Assembly: GCF_002775205.1 (NCBI RefSeq)
Contig: NC_036448.1
Location: 5,549,072-5,613,071 of the forward strand
Source: Xiphophorus maculatus
Lineage: Eukaryota > Chordata > Actinopteri > Cyprinodontiformes > Poeciliidae
DNA length: 64,000 nt
Direction of reading: 5' to 3'
Part shown: positions 35,401 to 45,545 of the stretch, in pieces
Numbering within the stretch: the stretch's first letter is position 1
Layout: each line of letters begins with the position of its first letter
Notes under the pieces: generated by a model
The model's database searches: none
What the model saw: the letters and a program-made list of their open reading frames with translations, nothing else
Told to the model about the DNA's origin: nothing
Translations under genes and position numbers: made by a program

Positions 35401-37021
35401 TATGGTGCTCTATAAAGTAGCAGTTTTGTATTTAAATAAGTATAATTTCTTATTTTAAGGTCTGAATGGATTTAAAGTAGCAGCCAGTCCCCTAATGCAC
35501 ACCTTGATTGAAAACACCCTAAAAGAGGTAAAACATCCAGCAAATTTGGCTTTTATAACATATTTGTATTTTAAATGTATTGGTGTTTATATGCAGATAT
35601 TTTTGCTTTTTTCTAATAGGTAAAGAACAGAGATGGCATTCTTTATAAGCAATTTGCAAAAGACAACTTTGAAACAAATATGTAAGTGTGTCATAAATGT
35701 CAACCGATGACATCAAACTCAACTTCCTGAATGTTTAACATTTGTGGTATTTCTAATTTATTCTCATCATTCTTGCCGTTTTTGTTCTGCAGTGTGGAGC
35801 CGATGCGGATGGATAGCGCTGCGTATCCTTTCCTTGCCTTCTCTGGAATCCCCTCCATGTCATTCAGATTCTCCCCAGACAACTCGGTGAGTTGTTCTTG
35901 TTCACCGTAGATCCCTTGAAAACTCAACTGCAGCTGATGGCGTAGCCTCATTTCTCCTCCCGTTTTTCCCTCTCAGAACTACAAGTACTTTGGCACAATG
36001 CAGGACACCGCCGACAACCTGAACGCCGCCACGTCCAGCCAGGTTCCCCAGCTGGCAGAGACAGCGGGCCGCTTCGCCGGCCACATAGCTCTGAGGCTGG
36101 TCCACGACCATCTGCTGCAGATGGACGTGATGAAATATTACAAGGTCGTCCGTTCCTACGTGACCAAGATCAATGGAAGAGTCAAGGAAGTTCTGCAGGT
36201 GAGTTGGGATATTTTTGTCGTTTTTGTTCTCATTTCATGACTTTTTTTTTTTTTTTTTTTAATTATGCTGCACCGTTCGTTGTTCCAGATGCGACCCCAG
36301 CTGTTGCCCAAATCCCTGACTGTGCAGTGGTTGATCTCCGCCACGGGTTCGTACAGCCGGGCCGCCCAGAGCCTGCAGAACGACATCCAGAACAGCGACC
36401 TGGAGGACATCGAAATGTGCCGCCTCATCAACGACCGTATCATGGCGGTAAGGCCTTCACAGCTCGGTTCAGCGTGTCTGCAGTCGTTTGAGCAAACTGC
36501 CTTTTTTGAGTCTGTGTAATCCAGAAAACGATTAATCAACTACTAAATTAGCTGACGATTATTTCAACAATTGATTAATCACAGTTAATCGTTTCAGCCT
36601 CAGTTCAATCATTTCAAAACGAACCTGATGTGCATCCAATCTGTTTTTACAAACCACTTTAGAACATCCCTTACCTTAGTTTTCCCGATCAGCACGGTTA
36701 CTTTTAGAATGACGCTTGAACTTTCACAAGTTATCGACAAATTTGAATCTGAGCTTTCCCTCTTGGCCCTCCTTGCAGGTGGAAAGAAACTTCCTGTCCC
36801 ACTACGTCTCCCCCAGGCAGAGCCCTTTCCGCCACATCCTGCTCGGCTCGGGCCCCCACACTCTCAAAGCACTCACCAAACACCTGGACGCCCTGAAGAC
36901 GAACAACCCTGAGGCAAACGCCGAGCTGTTCCTCAACGAGTTCGCCCTGGCAACCTGGACCATCCAGGGCTGCGCCAACTCCTTAGCAGGGGACATCTGG
37001 TCTCTGGATAATGAAATCTAA
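29473..37021 (+). CDS. tfr1: Transferrin receptor protein 1, complete
   Basis: This type II membrane receptor takes up iron-loaded transferrin by clathrin-mediated endocytosis. Seventeen coding exons are in phase: 29473-29505, 30988-31228, 32079-32262, 32355-32580, 32657-32779, 32874-32969, 34407-34546, 34630-34781, 34870-34989, 35076-35161, 35278-35341, 35460-35527, 35620-35681, 35793-35886, 35977-36198, 36289-36447 and 36779-37021. They total 2313 nt (770 residues; human 760). The start is [11 protein letters not shown]. The internalisation motif YTRF is at residues 19-22 and the membrane segment at about 78-98. The ectodomain shows [86 protein letters not shown] and a final WSLDNEI. Human juxtamembrane Cys89 has no counterpart, but a Cys at about 109 may match Cys98. 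Human RGD (646-648) aligns with TGS. I cannot tell whether this is the tfr1a or tfr1b paralogue. Confidence 0.96.
29926..30725 (+). mobile_element. Non-autonomous element of the MGKC family with an internal tandem duplication
   Basis: Runs from cagggcatcctcacgtc to aaacctgtggagaccctg in tfr1 intron 1 (between 29505 and 30988). The middle is present twice, at about 29940-30300 and 30305-30670. Each unit has the taaggccttataatg-type block, the ctgtgact.gaggc block and a decayed start (GTGGGTAAGTGCAAA near 30230; ATGAGTAACTGCAAA near 30598). Confidence 0.7.
31260..31990 (+). mobile_element. Composite of two small DNA elements in tfr1
   Basis: The outer element starts atgcactgatccggtattaa and ends atatcggtatcggaagtg, with matching cgata/tatcg inverted strings. 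Inside, from about 31660, agggttggataatagatcaa opens a 'ggcgata'-like element. Both lie in the intron after exon 30988-31228. Confidence 0.5.
33925..34280. mobile_element. MITE-like element in a tfr1 intron
   Basis: Left end tagtgctgcgttcaaatcaa and right end ggtttgaattcagcac are imperfect inverse copies. The inner part reads aaacgcgtccagtacctcaa and ttggacgcttgtt. Coordinates are approximate. Confidence 0.5.
36525..36605 (+). mobile_element. 'agggctg' family fragment in the last tfr1 intron
   Basis: Carries aaacgattaatcaactacta, gacgattatttcaacaattg and taatcgtttcagcct, nearly the same as the right part of the copies at 9540-9623 and 39020-39087. Confidence 0.65.
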
Positions 37022-37693
37022 ACCAAGCAAAAGTTTCACAACCTTAAAAAAAAATCAATAAGTTTTAACAATTGGAGAAAATAATATGGTCCCCCCTTTT
37101 ATATTCATTTGAGCTTACTTTTTATCCACATGTAACACTTGAAAAACCAAACTTTTGATGCGTTGGTGCTACTAATGACTACTATAACATCCCAGTTTTA
37201 TATGGCAGTAGTAGTTAATTGTGTTTTCCTATGAATGAGCTGAATGGAGAGCATTTCACAACAACCTAATAGGTCATGATCACTCTTACGACTCAGAGAA
37301 TTACATCACCAAAGGTCAGTATGATAAAATAATAACTTTTAATCTGTTTACTAAAAATGATTACAAAGCTGCTGAAGCCAAAAGTTCAAGCCTGAGCTGT
37401 TGTTTTGTGGGTAGCTACAGTTTTCTAAAAACCCAGCTCATCAGTTTCAGAAGGTGCTCAAATCGGCAATTACAAAAAAAATAAAAATAAAAAAAATGTC
37501 ATGGTGCACAGAGCGCAGCCATTATCTGCCTCCAAGCTCATGTGACTAAAAAAAAATAAAAAATGAAGTCCTGAGCTAATCAGGAATCACAGAGCTAACA
37601 TGTGTGGACCTTCCCAAAAAAATTAAAGGTGGAAGGTTCCCAAAAAGACGCAGCACTGAACCATAAACCGTATGTTTTTATTTATTGTTATTT

Positions 37694-37722
37694 ATTTATC
37701 AGTGGCAGGGTTCACTATAAAT
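37694..37722 (+). promoter_or_regulatory. tfr1: Iron-responsive element 1 (IRE-A type) of tfr1
   Basis: Lower stem TTTAT/ATAAA (37695-37699 with 37717-37721) and a bulged C at 37700. The upper stem is AGTGG/TCACT, closed by a G-T pair, with six-base loop CAGGGT at 37706-37711. The loop keeps the C1-G5 pair but has G at position 4, where consensus CAGUGN has U. I remember the human IRE-A loop as also departing there (CAGAGU). IRP1/2 binding here would protect the mRNA when iron is low. Confidence 0.8.
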
Positions 37723-37760
37723 AGGTTTTTATTGCCTTTTTTTATTTTTAATTATTTTGT

Positions 37761-37793
37761 ATAATTATCGGGAGCAGTGCCTCCCATAATTAT
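37761..37793 (+). promoter_or_regulatory. tfr1: Iron-responsive element 2 (IRE-B type) of tfr1
   Basis: Textbook IRE. Lower stem ATTAT/ATAAT extends by three more pairs outward. There is a bulged C at 37769, a five-pair upper stem GGGAG/CTCCC with all Watson-Crick pairs, and loop CAGTGC at 37775-37780. Confidence 0.97.
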
Positions 37794-37940
37794 GACAGTT
37801 ATACTGTCGAAATGACAAAAGCAGCATCTGCTAAAACAGAGAAGCATTGCGTGTGGACCGACCGGGCGGCCCGGACCAAAGGCACAACCACCCGTTCTCT
37901 CCGCCGCGCCCTCGGTTTCATGCGCTCTTCTCGTCCTCAG

Positions 37941-37969
37941 CATTATCGGGAGCAGTGTTTTCCATAATG
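37941..37969 (+). promoter_or_regulatory. tfr1: Iron-responsive element 3 (IRE-C type) of tfr1
   Basis: Lower stem CATTAT/ATAATG, bulged C at 37947, and loop CAGTGT at 37953-37958. The upper stem is GGGAG/TTTCC with two G-T wobble pairs, so it is weaker than its neighbours. Confidence 0.95.
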
Positions 37970-38017
37970 TGGAAAAAAACAGAAGAAGGTAGTTTTTGTC
38001 TACCAGCACATGTGTCC

Positions 38018-38042
38018 GTATCGGAGGCAGTGCCCTCCATAT
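38018..38042 (+). promoter_or_regulatory. tfr1: Iron-responsive element 4 (IRE-D type) of tfr1
   Basis: Bulged C at 38022, fully paired upper stem GGAGG/CCTCC, and loop CAGTGC at 38028-38033. The lower stem GTAT/ATAT is short, with one G-T pair. Confidence 0.93.
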
Positions 38043-38091
38043 TTCACTGTAGGGGTGGATGATTTTTTTTTTTTTTCCTCTTTTTTTTGTA

Positions 38092-38118
38092 ATTATCGGG
38101 AACAGTGTTTCCCATAAT
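38092..38118 (+). promoter_or_regulatory. tfr1: Iron-responsive element 5 (IRE-E type) of tfr1
   Basis: Lower stem ATTAT/ATAAT, bulged C at 38097, upper stem GGGAA/TTCCC, and loop CAGTGT at 38103-38108. As remembered, it is almost identical to human IRE-E. Confidence 0.97.
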
Positions 38119-38165
38119 GTGTAAATACAGTTGATAGCTATGCATACATGTCGCTTACTCTCCTG

Positions 38166-38169
<4 letters not shown>

Positions 38170-38217
<48 letters not shown>
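38170..38217. repeat. (TC)n followed by (TG)n microsatellite in tfr1 3' UTR
   Basis: About 20 TC units (38170-38209) followed by four TG units, directly downstream of the fifth IRE and upstream of the poly(A) signal. Confidence 0.97.
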
Positions 38218-38451
38218 TGTGTTAATCAAATCAATTTCTTGGCCGACTCGTCTTTTTTTATATAGATATTCGAGCCAATACAGGAAATATTCTGATTTAT
38301 ACAGAAGTATGTCGCAAACACTCTGGACCCGCGTGGTTACATGACCGGTCTGGTATTCCTGTGGCTTATTATGATTTTTGTTACAGATTCTTTCAATTTG
38401 AAAATTCTTTGCCGTTTTCTTTTTGTGCCTTTTTAAGTTTTGTAACTTCAC

Positions 38452-38457
38452 AATAAA
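38452..38457 (+). terminator. tfr1: tfr1 polyadenylation signal
   Basis: Canonical AATAAA about 330 bp after the last IRE. Earlier AATAAA-like strings in the 3' UTR would remove the IREs, so this one is preferred. AATAAA at 38850-38855 is an alternative. Confidence 0.6.
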
Positions 38458-38944
38458 AATTGAATGTAATTTTAGAAGGTAAAAGGCTTTTCTTGTTTAG
38501 GTTTCTTCTTTCCTTTTATTTCTTCTCGCCAGAATCTAAAGTTACTGCTGTAAGCGGCTCTTACAACATCCTGGAATTAAACTTTACATTTAAGATGATT
38601 GTTGTGTGGGAAGAACAACAAACCGTTTTATAATCAGAAAGCAAAGTTGCATCCACTAAAAAAAAAGGACATAAATTGATTCTTAAAGGTTGGTAATGGC
38701 CCTGCTTGAGGCTTCGAATCCGAGCCTGAAAAAAAGGAAAATTCATGAACTGTCCTAGGAAATTTCAATCAATGAATTTGTCTGGAAATTGCTTTAACCT
38801 TGTTTTCTTTGACTGCGTGTCTGCAGGCTTTGCTGGGCATTTTTATTGCAATAAAAGTCACTTAACATGACGTCTTGTTTTTGTTTTTTTTGTTTTTACA
38901 AGCAAAGAATTTATTTTCTTTATCCACAATGCAAAATATGAAGA

Positions 38945-39090
38945 TTTGTACTGTTTTGTATTATTTACTGTTCTTTCAGCAAACGGCCTTGTGTCGAGTC
39001 CATATGCCTCTTAACTATCGACTACTAAATTAGTTGCCGATCTTTTCAACAATCACAATTAATCCGATTAATCGTTTCAGCCCTAGATTA
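38945..39090 (+). mobile_element. 'agggctg' family fragment downstream of tfr1
   Basis: Contains ttctttcagcaaacggcctt, cgactactaaattagttgcc and gattaatcgtttcagccct, a well-kept right terminus (cagccct). Confidence 0.7.
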
Positions 39091-39563
39091 ATCACTATAA
39101 CATCGTTTTGTTGTTCATGTTAGTAGTTGCCTGATCATTTCATACCTAAAATCATTAACTTTCTTATTTGTTATTTTTGACTTTGTCTCCCATTCTGACG
39201 GAGAAGCTACTAACAAATTGTAGTGGCAAGATTTGACCAGGTGATGGAGACAAAGTAAACTTTTTTGAGTGACGGATTCTGTCAACTGGATCCTGTGTCA
39301 CAATTTCTAAATCCTGGTTTCAGGAGGAGCATTGCATCCATAGAGTGCGAAAGGTTTTAAGGGGATTTTTTTTTTAGGGTTTTGTTCTTTAAAAAAATAG
39401 TCTAATATCCAGTTGCTCTCTGTAAAAATAAATGGTGTGAGATAATGTATTTGAAAACAATGAAACCTGAAAATTGTTTACAGAGACTGAATGAAGCATT
39501 ATTTTGGGTCAAATTCGTAATTTTCTTCTTATTTAAACTTTGGCATGCTCCTTTAAGACGAGC

Positions 39564-39567
<4 letters not shown>

Positions 39568-39605
<38 letters not shown>
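39568..39605. repeat. (TA)n microsatellite
   Basis: About 18 TA units after gcctctc. Confidence 0.97.
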
Positions 39606-39607
<2 letters not shown>

Positions 39608-40029
39608 CATAAAACTGGTAATGACGAACTGCCAACATACACAAACAAAGCTGTAGCTTAAGGCAAGCAGGAGCCTGTCACAAAACGCAAGGACATTTGT
39701 ATTGCATATATTTTGCTTTCCAAACAATTCTTTATGGCAATTTATCATATTGTTTAACCACCTGTGTATGCCTCCTTAGGTGGTGCCACATTGTTGAGTG
39801 AAAGTTTGAGTAGCAGAGTTGAAAATGTGAACTCCACCCAAGAAAAGCTTGTCAAATCAGTCTGCAAATAGCTCCCAACTCTGGAATTAAAATGTTAAAA
39901 AAAAATGGATTGGATTCCCAGATTAATTTCTTCTTACGGTCTTATTCAGCCTTAGGCCAGCCCTAAATTTAAACAAATAAATAGAAGAGTAGGTTCAGTT
40001 TTGATTTTTGGAGTGACTCGTCTTCACGT

Positions 40030-40292
40030 TTGTAGACGATCTCTGCGCTGTACAAAGCCTGAATAGACGAGACGCCAGCAGGCAGAGTATTCAAACTCGC
40101 TCTGGTGAGCGAGGGCCGCATTAAACGCAGCACAAATATTAACCGAGCTTCATTAGCGCCTCTGACCGGGAACCGAAAGCTTTCAGCGGGACGTCAGGAC
40201 TTGTCAGTCCGCAACGAGTGGTTGGTTTGGAGTGGTGAAGCAGAGTGGAGAACCGGAAAGGGACAGAAAGCGTCTGAGGCCGAAATTGACAG
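40030..40292 (+). promoter_or_regulatory. Candidate CpG-rich promoter and non-coding exon
   Basis: A CpG-rich segment (cgatctctgcgctg, gagcgagggccgcatt, aaccggaaaggg) ends in a donor-like GACAG|gtagga at 40292/40293. It lies 3 kb downstream of tfr1 and 19 kb upstream of the tnk2-like exon on the same strand. A distal untranslated first exon of that gene is one possibility; nothing proves transcription. Confidence 0.25.
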
Positions 40293-42025
40293 GTAGGAGT
40301 CATTCAGGAACGAGTTTAAAACCCAGGAAACCCTCTTCGCTTTAAACATGTAAAACTATGTTTTTCTGTTAAAAGCTAACACGGGAAAATGACGCAAGTG
40401 CGAGTCTTGATAACATGATAGCAACTGTTGGAGGCAACAGGTGAAAGCTGCTGTCACCTGTGGGTCAGGTGAACCCCCGCTGTGCTTTGTTACACAACTG
40501 AAGGCAACTTTAACCTAATGAACTTATTATGGTTTCACCTAACTGTAAAGGTGCACAGGTGCCCCAGTATCCATGACAACACGAGTTGACCCGCAAACTG
40601 AGGCGCCTAAAGATGAAATTAAGCAATTCTTGGCTATAAAATGTCATCAAAAATAGCACCTCAGGTTGAAAGGGAGTTTAATTGAGGCTACTTGTTTATT
40701 TAAAAATAATAATAATAAAAGCTGTAGTGTCTATTATATAGCAGTATGGAATGACAAAGGTGTAGATTATCGTGCAGTTTGATTTGATGCATTTTAGCTT
40801 AACTGCATCATTTAACCTAAAATGATTAGATGCATAATTTTTTAAAAAGGTTTTACATTGTTTTGTTTGTTTAATTGCAGTTGCATTATAAAAGTGACAT
40901 TTAATTCATTAATGCTTTTGTCAAAGGGAAATTAAATTTAGTCTTGACTCATATCATCCAAGTATTTTCAAAGTTGTAATTTTTTTTCCCTTCAAACTCA
41001 TTTTCATTCAGAACTTTTGCTTTTGTAAACATGTGACAAGTTCATATTAAACTGTAAATGAATGAAATAAACAAATTATTGTTTGTTATTTTAAAAACCC
41101 GTAAATAAATCCACCTCATTTGTTTTTTTGCTGCTCCTCTTTAAACCCATCTGGCTCATTAAATACAAGCTGGACAGGGAGATGCTAGAGTAGGGGATCT
41201 TTGGCCACTGTAGCTAATAGAAAAGATTTTGCTATGTAGTTTTTTTTTTTCAATAGGCTTCAAAAATGACCACATTTTCTTCTTCTTCAAGTTCGGGTCA
41301 CTAAATCCTGCCACTTTGGCATGCGTATGTAACAGATATAACCCAAGACAAGTCTGGAAAGATCGTCACCACAGTCAAGCAGACTCTTAGGGTTTTAATC
41401 CAACAAATTCAATTTCTACCAACATGCCTGCCAGACATGTTGCTCCTTATCCACGGCTCTCTGCTCTTACCACAAACCCATGTCCATTTCACCTCTCCTC
41501 TCCCCTTATCTCCAGATCTGTAAGCAATCTTTTATAGTTTTATTTTCAGCGCTATGAAAGCCATTTGAGCATAACAATCTTTTTATTGGTGCAATTTATT
41601 TTAAATGAGACCAAGCTGACCCACTATCTTCCAGGCCAGGTCTCTCTGCTCCAAGCAGTTAATAAAATTGCTTTGGGATTTGTTTTCTTCGTGATGTTAA
41701 TGTGGTCATTGGTGTTGAAAAAAAAACCCCAACTAGTTTTCTTCTTGCTGTGCTGTGTGATGATGGCTGAAGTTAGGCTGTGTTTATCTCATGTAGCGAC
41801 TCTATGATGTGGTTAAAGAGGCAGCGCTGCTTCTACCGTCTGACCTGCTACAGCGGTTCGCCTTTGGGATGTGGTCGAAAGTAAAACTGGAGTAAATGGT
41901 GTGAAAAACGTTTAAGTCAATGGAAAGACAGACAACATATACAGTACTTTGCAAAAGTATTTCAACTTTTGTGACATTAAAACATCACGATACTTCTCGT
42001 TGAGGTGAATACTGTTTCGCCAGAT

Positions 42026-42330
42026 GATGTTGTAGCAGAAGTTGCCCCAGCTACCCTTAAACCATCTTTTTGGCAATATTTTGGGTTCCCAGTAGGTACG
42101 ATAAACGACAACAGAGTGAAAAACGAAACATGAACAACTATGTAGGCACTGCTAGTTGATCAGACACTAAAAGAAGTAGAAACTATTGCTGTAACAACTG
42201 ATGGCTGGACGTCTAGGGGTATGTTGAGCTACGCCACAATCCCAGCGCACCTTATCAATAGCGAATGCGAAATGCTGTGCTGCGGACCATGGATCGTTGA
42301 AGCACTGTCTTAAGCCCTGATGGGATGAAC
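42026..42330 (+). pseudogene. Decayed hAT transposase fragment (BED finger and start of catalytic region)
   Basis: One part reads VAEVAPATLKPSFWQYFGFP, like the BED-finger start of hAT proteins. After stops it continues IAVTTDGWTSRGMLSYATIP and AHLINSECEM. The TDGWTSR motif with its leading Asp is typical of hAT/ZBED transposases. Stops and frameshifts break the frame. Immediately upstream, actttgcaaaagtatttcaa (41943) is a start string of the Tc1-like repeat. Confidence 0.8.
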
Positions 42331-42519
42331 ATTGAATTTGTTTGTTGAGTTTGTGGCAAAATCAATGAAAATCCAGAAGAAATAACTTTTTATTTATATT
42401 TAGCATAGGTCTAAAGTTTTCTTGAAGGTACTGTAATGGTAAAATCTTGTTCTCATGAACTCAATATTTTCATCTCGTCTTATGAAGTTTGGTTGCGTGA
42501 CATATTCGTGAGCACTGGC

Positions 42520-42632
42520 GGATTTTAAACATGGAGGTCAACCACCACTGGTCTTACCAATCCTTAAATTATGTTCAGAATGGTCTTGAAAGGTCTTAAA
42601 TTTGAGTTGGTGAAACCTGCAGAAACCCTGGT
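42520..42632 (+). mobile_element. Terminal fragment of the MGKC family
   Basis: Ends ttgagttggtgaaacctgca followed by gaaaccctg, the best-preserved terminus of this family in the window. Preceded by ggtcttgaaaggtcttaaat. Confidence 0.6.
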
Positions 42633-42639
42633 TTATGTG

Positions 42640-44269
42640 AAAGACGGTTTTAGCAAAAATCATTCATTGCTGAAATCGACAGGATTTTGGGGTGTCTTTC
42701 CATTGACTTAAAAGTTTTTCCATTTTGTCTTTAAAAATAACTCAACTCAATGTCAGACTGGATGGAAAGTATGTTTGAACATCAATTGTTAAGTGTTGCC
42801 AACACTGGATTAAGTCTTTAGCACCTCATTGTCAATCACTGGACATATTGTAGGAATATAACATTTTTTCTTTTAATTTTTTTGCTCCAACCGTGAAGCC
42901 CATGATTCATCCCAACCAGCTAGCCTGGGGTCGGGGGTCACAGCTATTCTACTTTATCTCAAGAAAAGCCTAAGATAATTGGGCTGCGTGGAGGTAGATA
43001 TGAGTCATACCATTCAGGTATTACAGCTCGCACGTCTTGGTCAAAAAGAGGGGGCGGGTGGAAAAATTCTTTCAATATAAAATACATTTGCAGTGCTGGA
43101 CCACAGCCGAGCCGAGCCGGGCAGAATCCGAGGCCACTCGCTGTCTGAAGTCAGAAGACGACTCTAAATTTCATTTACGCGCCGGATGTTTCTTTAATTA
43201 CCGAATTTGTGGGACGAGGCTGACAGTCATGAGACGTAAATGCAATAGAGCGTATTTAGAGACAAAAAGTCAGTCATGCTGCTCCCCCTCAGGGCAGACG
43301 GGCAGTGGATCATTTTTATGGCTATAATAAAATATCCTTAAGGCGAGTGTTGAGACTTTTTGAGAGCAAACACTGCTGCTTTTTTAACACAAAGACTTAT
43401 GAGATGTGTTTTGTTTGGTGGACTGGTATAGCTATATATGCTGCTGGGTTGATAGTGAAACAGTTTTACTTAAAGTTGCTCGTGCAGGATGTTGGGTTGC
43501 ATTTTTGTCAAACTGCAAGTCTGGTTGCACACCCTGAGGCTCGCGGATTGTTGAGGTTTGATTTGCGGTTCGAGCAACTTTCACCCCAGGAAGTTGGGGA
43601 GAACAAGAATTATCACTGATTACTTTGTATTACTGTCACTTGGTAAGCTGTAAACAGAGCACTAATGACCCCGGCGGTGTAATTATTATGATGACTACCC
43701 CTTCTCCCCGAGGGGGAAGTGAAAGAGCCGGCAACATCTCCTCAACATGTTCTGACACACGCCGTGATTACGGCTGATTTGGAAGACGTCGGATGTGTTT
43801 GAGAGGAAACGCTCTGCCGGTAGTGGCTCAGCGCCCGACATGCGGTTAGCGGAGATGGAGCCGTGCCAGATTTGTTCAGTCGGCAATTTCCCAACAGAAA
43901 GTCAATCTGCAGGGGTGTTGGGCCACCTTCCTGCACAAACACTCAATGACTCAGAGGCAAACGGTCTATGAGGCAACTCCAGGTCTGATACTGGAGCACC
44001 GAAGTTGTTTCAGAAGGTGGTGTAAGAGAACGGGACAGCTTGCTTATTCAGCAGCTTCTCTCTCAGATCAAGAACTGAATGAAAGGGCTTTAATTCAAAT
44101 TCAAAACCCCAAAGAGAAATGTAATGTTGTAACTCATTAATTCAAAAGAGTTATTGTAGATGGTGATGGCTGTGAGCATCAATAAGCTAAAGGCAAATTG
44201 TATCATGTAACAAAAGCAAAGCTGCAAGAGCACAACACATCTGAGTCAAATGATGGGGATTAAACGATG
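42640..44269. other. Intergenic, unique sequence without repeats in part
   Basis: A short Tc1-like fragment (tgtcagactggatggaaag, about 42752) is followed by repeat-free stretches at 43080-43330 and 43640-43960 with CpG and homeobox-type TAATTA motifs. No coding evidence. Confidence 0.45.
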
Positions 44270-44520
44270 ACACCTCGCCTTCCCCACTGAGCCCCTCCAG
44301 ACTAGCGGCTGCAGCAGTTAGCAAACACCTGGTGGAACTGCGCATCTGCTGAGCTCATTATAAAAACCTCTCGGTGCAACTCTCCTCAGGACGGCTGCCT
44401 ACGAGATAATGGAGCGTTGTTATGAAGTGCGAAAGGTAGAGAGCCTGAAAAAGTAGGCGCTTCTTAAAGAGACGGAGGACCAATTTGAAAGTGTGAAATT
44501 TCCAAGTCACATTTCTTTTA
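44270..44520 (+). mobile_element. Partial copy of the TTAA-ended element at 15142
   Basis: Shares ctccagactagc, aacacctggtggaactgcgc, atctgctgagctcattat and cttcttaaagagac with the 15.1-kb element. Confidence 0.7.
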
Positions 44521-45115
44521 CTTTATGTTTTTTGCCGGGGTTGCGTTCGGAAAAGAACCCGTGATAGGCAAAATCCGTGAAGTAGTTATCTTTATATTTT
44601 ACAATTATTATACAGCATAATTAAATACTCTACATTGAACCAAAGAACAAAACCTGTTTTCAGGCCCAAGCATTTTTAAGCAAATATAACGCTTTCCTAC
44701 AAATAACTACAGTAAAATAATCATTTTAGTCATCAACACAAAGTACAGTAGTACAAATTGTGACTCGCGTATTTCACTGTTCCTCTGACTGTGACGCTGC
44801 GGCCTGACTCCGCTCTCTAGTGGCTTTTTCTTCTGCAGCCTGTGGTGCAGGTGTGTTTTTTCTAGAGAAGAACATAGTTATCGGTAGCTGTTGTTGTTGC
44901 TTTTTTTTCGTCCGGGCAAAAACATTTGCCAAAATTTGCTGCATTACGTATATTTAAATACCGTAACGTTATTGGCACACAGGTAGAGAAGAAGCGCGGA
45001 GACTGTTTAGCCAATCAGGACGCAGAACACAGTGCACTGTGAAAATAAACTGCACAAAAAAATCCGCGAGGCTGTGAAAGGTGAACCGTGTTACAGCGAG
45101 GGTTCACTGTATAAA

Positions 45116-45545
45116 GTATTGTTATAACAAGTGATGGCACTATTTGTGATAAGTACTTACTACTCTGCCTTCATGTAGCTTTAAACTTGAGTGGCATTCC
45201 TTTCTTAAGTCACAAACTTTAATATACGGTCAGGTAAAACATTAATTTTATCATAATTTATTATGATAACTTTAGTATAAAATGTTCTTGATTTATTGTT
45301 GTCAGGGTTAATTCCAAGTAAGTAATACTGAAAAAAATCCCATTGTCCGTATTGTCGGAATTGTTCATTTTATACTTTTCCCCACTGTTTGTTTTATTGT
45401 TTATCATTTATTGCGATCAGTTTCTTATAAGAATTTTGATTTATTGCTGTTGCGATAAATCCCAAGTAATGTTAAAAAAACCCCACACACAATGATGCCA
45501 CAAAATATTGTGATAAAATTGTAAGTCCGTATCGCTCGGCCCTAA
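45116..45545 (-). mobile_element. 'ggcgata' family DNA element, reverse orientation
   Basis: On the minus strand it begins tagggccgagcgatacggac, followed by the complement of ttgtgataaaattgtaagtc. The body is rich in ttattgcgat/gataaat strings. Related sequences lie at 60986-61310 and 62800-62950. Confidence 0.65.

Larger units (their letters stand above)
37022..38470 (+). other. tfr1: tfr1 3' UTR
   Basis: This AU-rich untranslated region holds five IREs grouped 2+3 with about 150 bp between the groups, the same layout as mammalian TFRC. A (TC)n tract follows at 38170-38209. An AATAAA at 38452-38457 is the likely poly(A) signal, and a second one at 38850-38855 could serve a longer form. Confidence 0.85.
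39091..41935. other. Intergenic, mostly featureless
   Basis: Apart from the TA microsatellite and the CpG-rich candidate exon at 40030-40292, this is AT-rich unique sequence. Confidence 0.55.

Noticed and set aside
38155..38451. 98-codon ORF with Arg-Glu repeats
   Set aside because: Antisense reading of the (TC)n tract in the tfr1 3' UTR.
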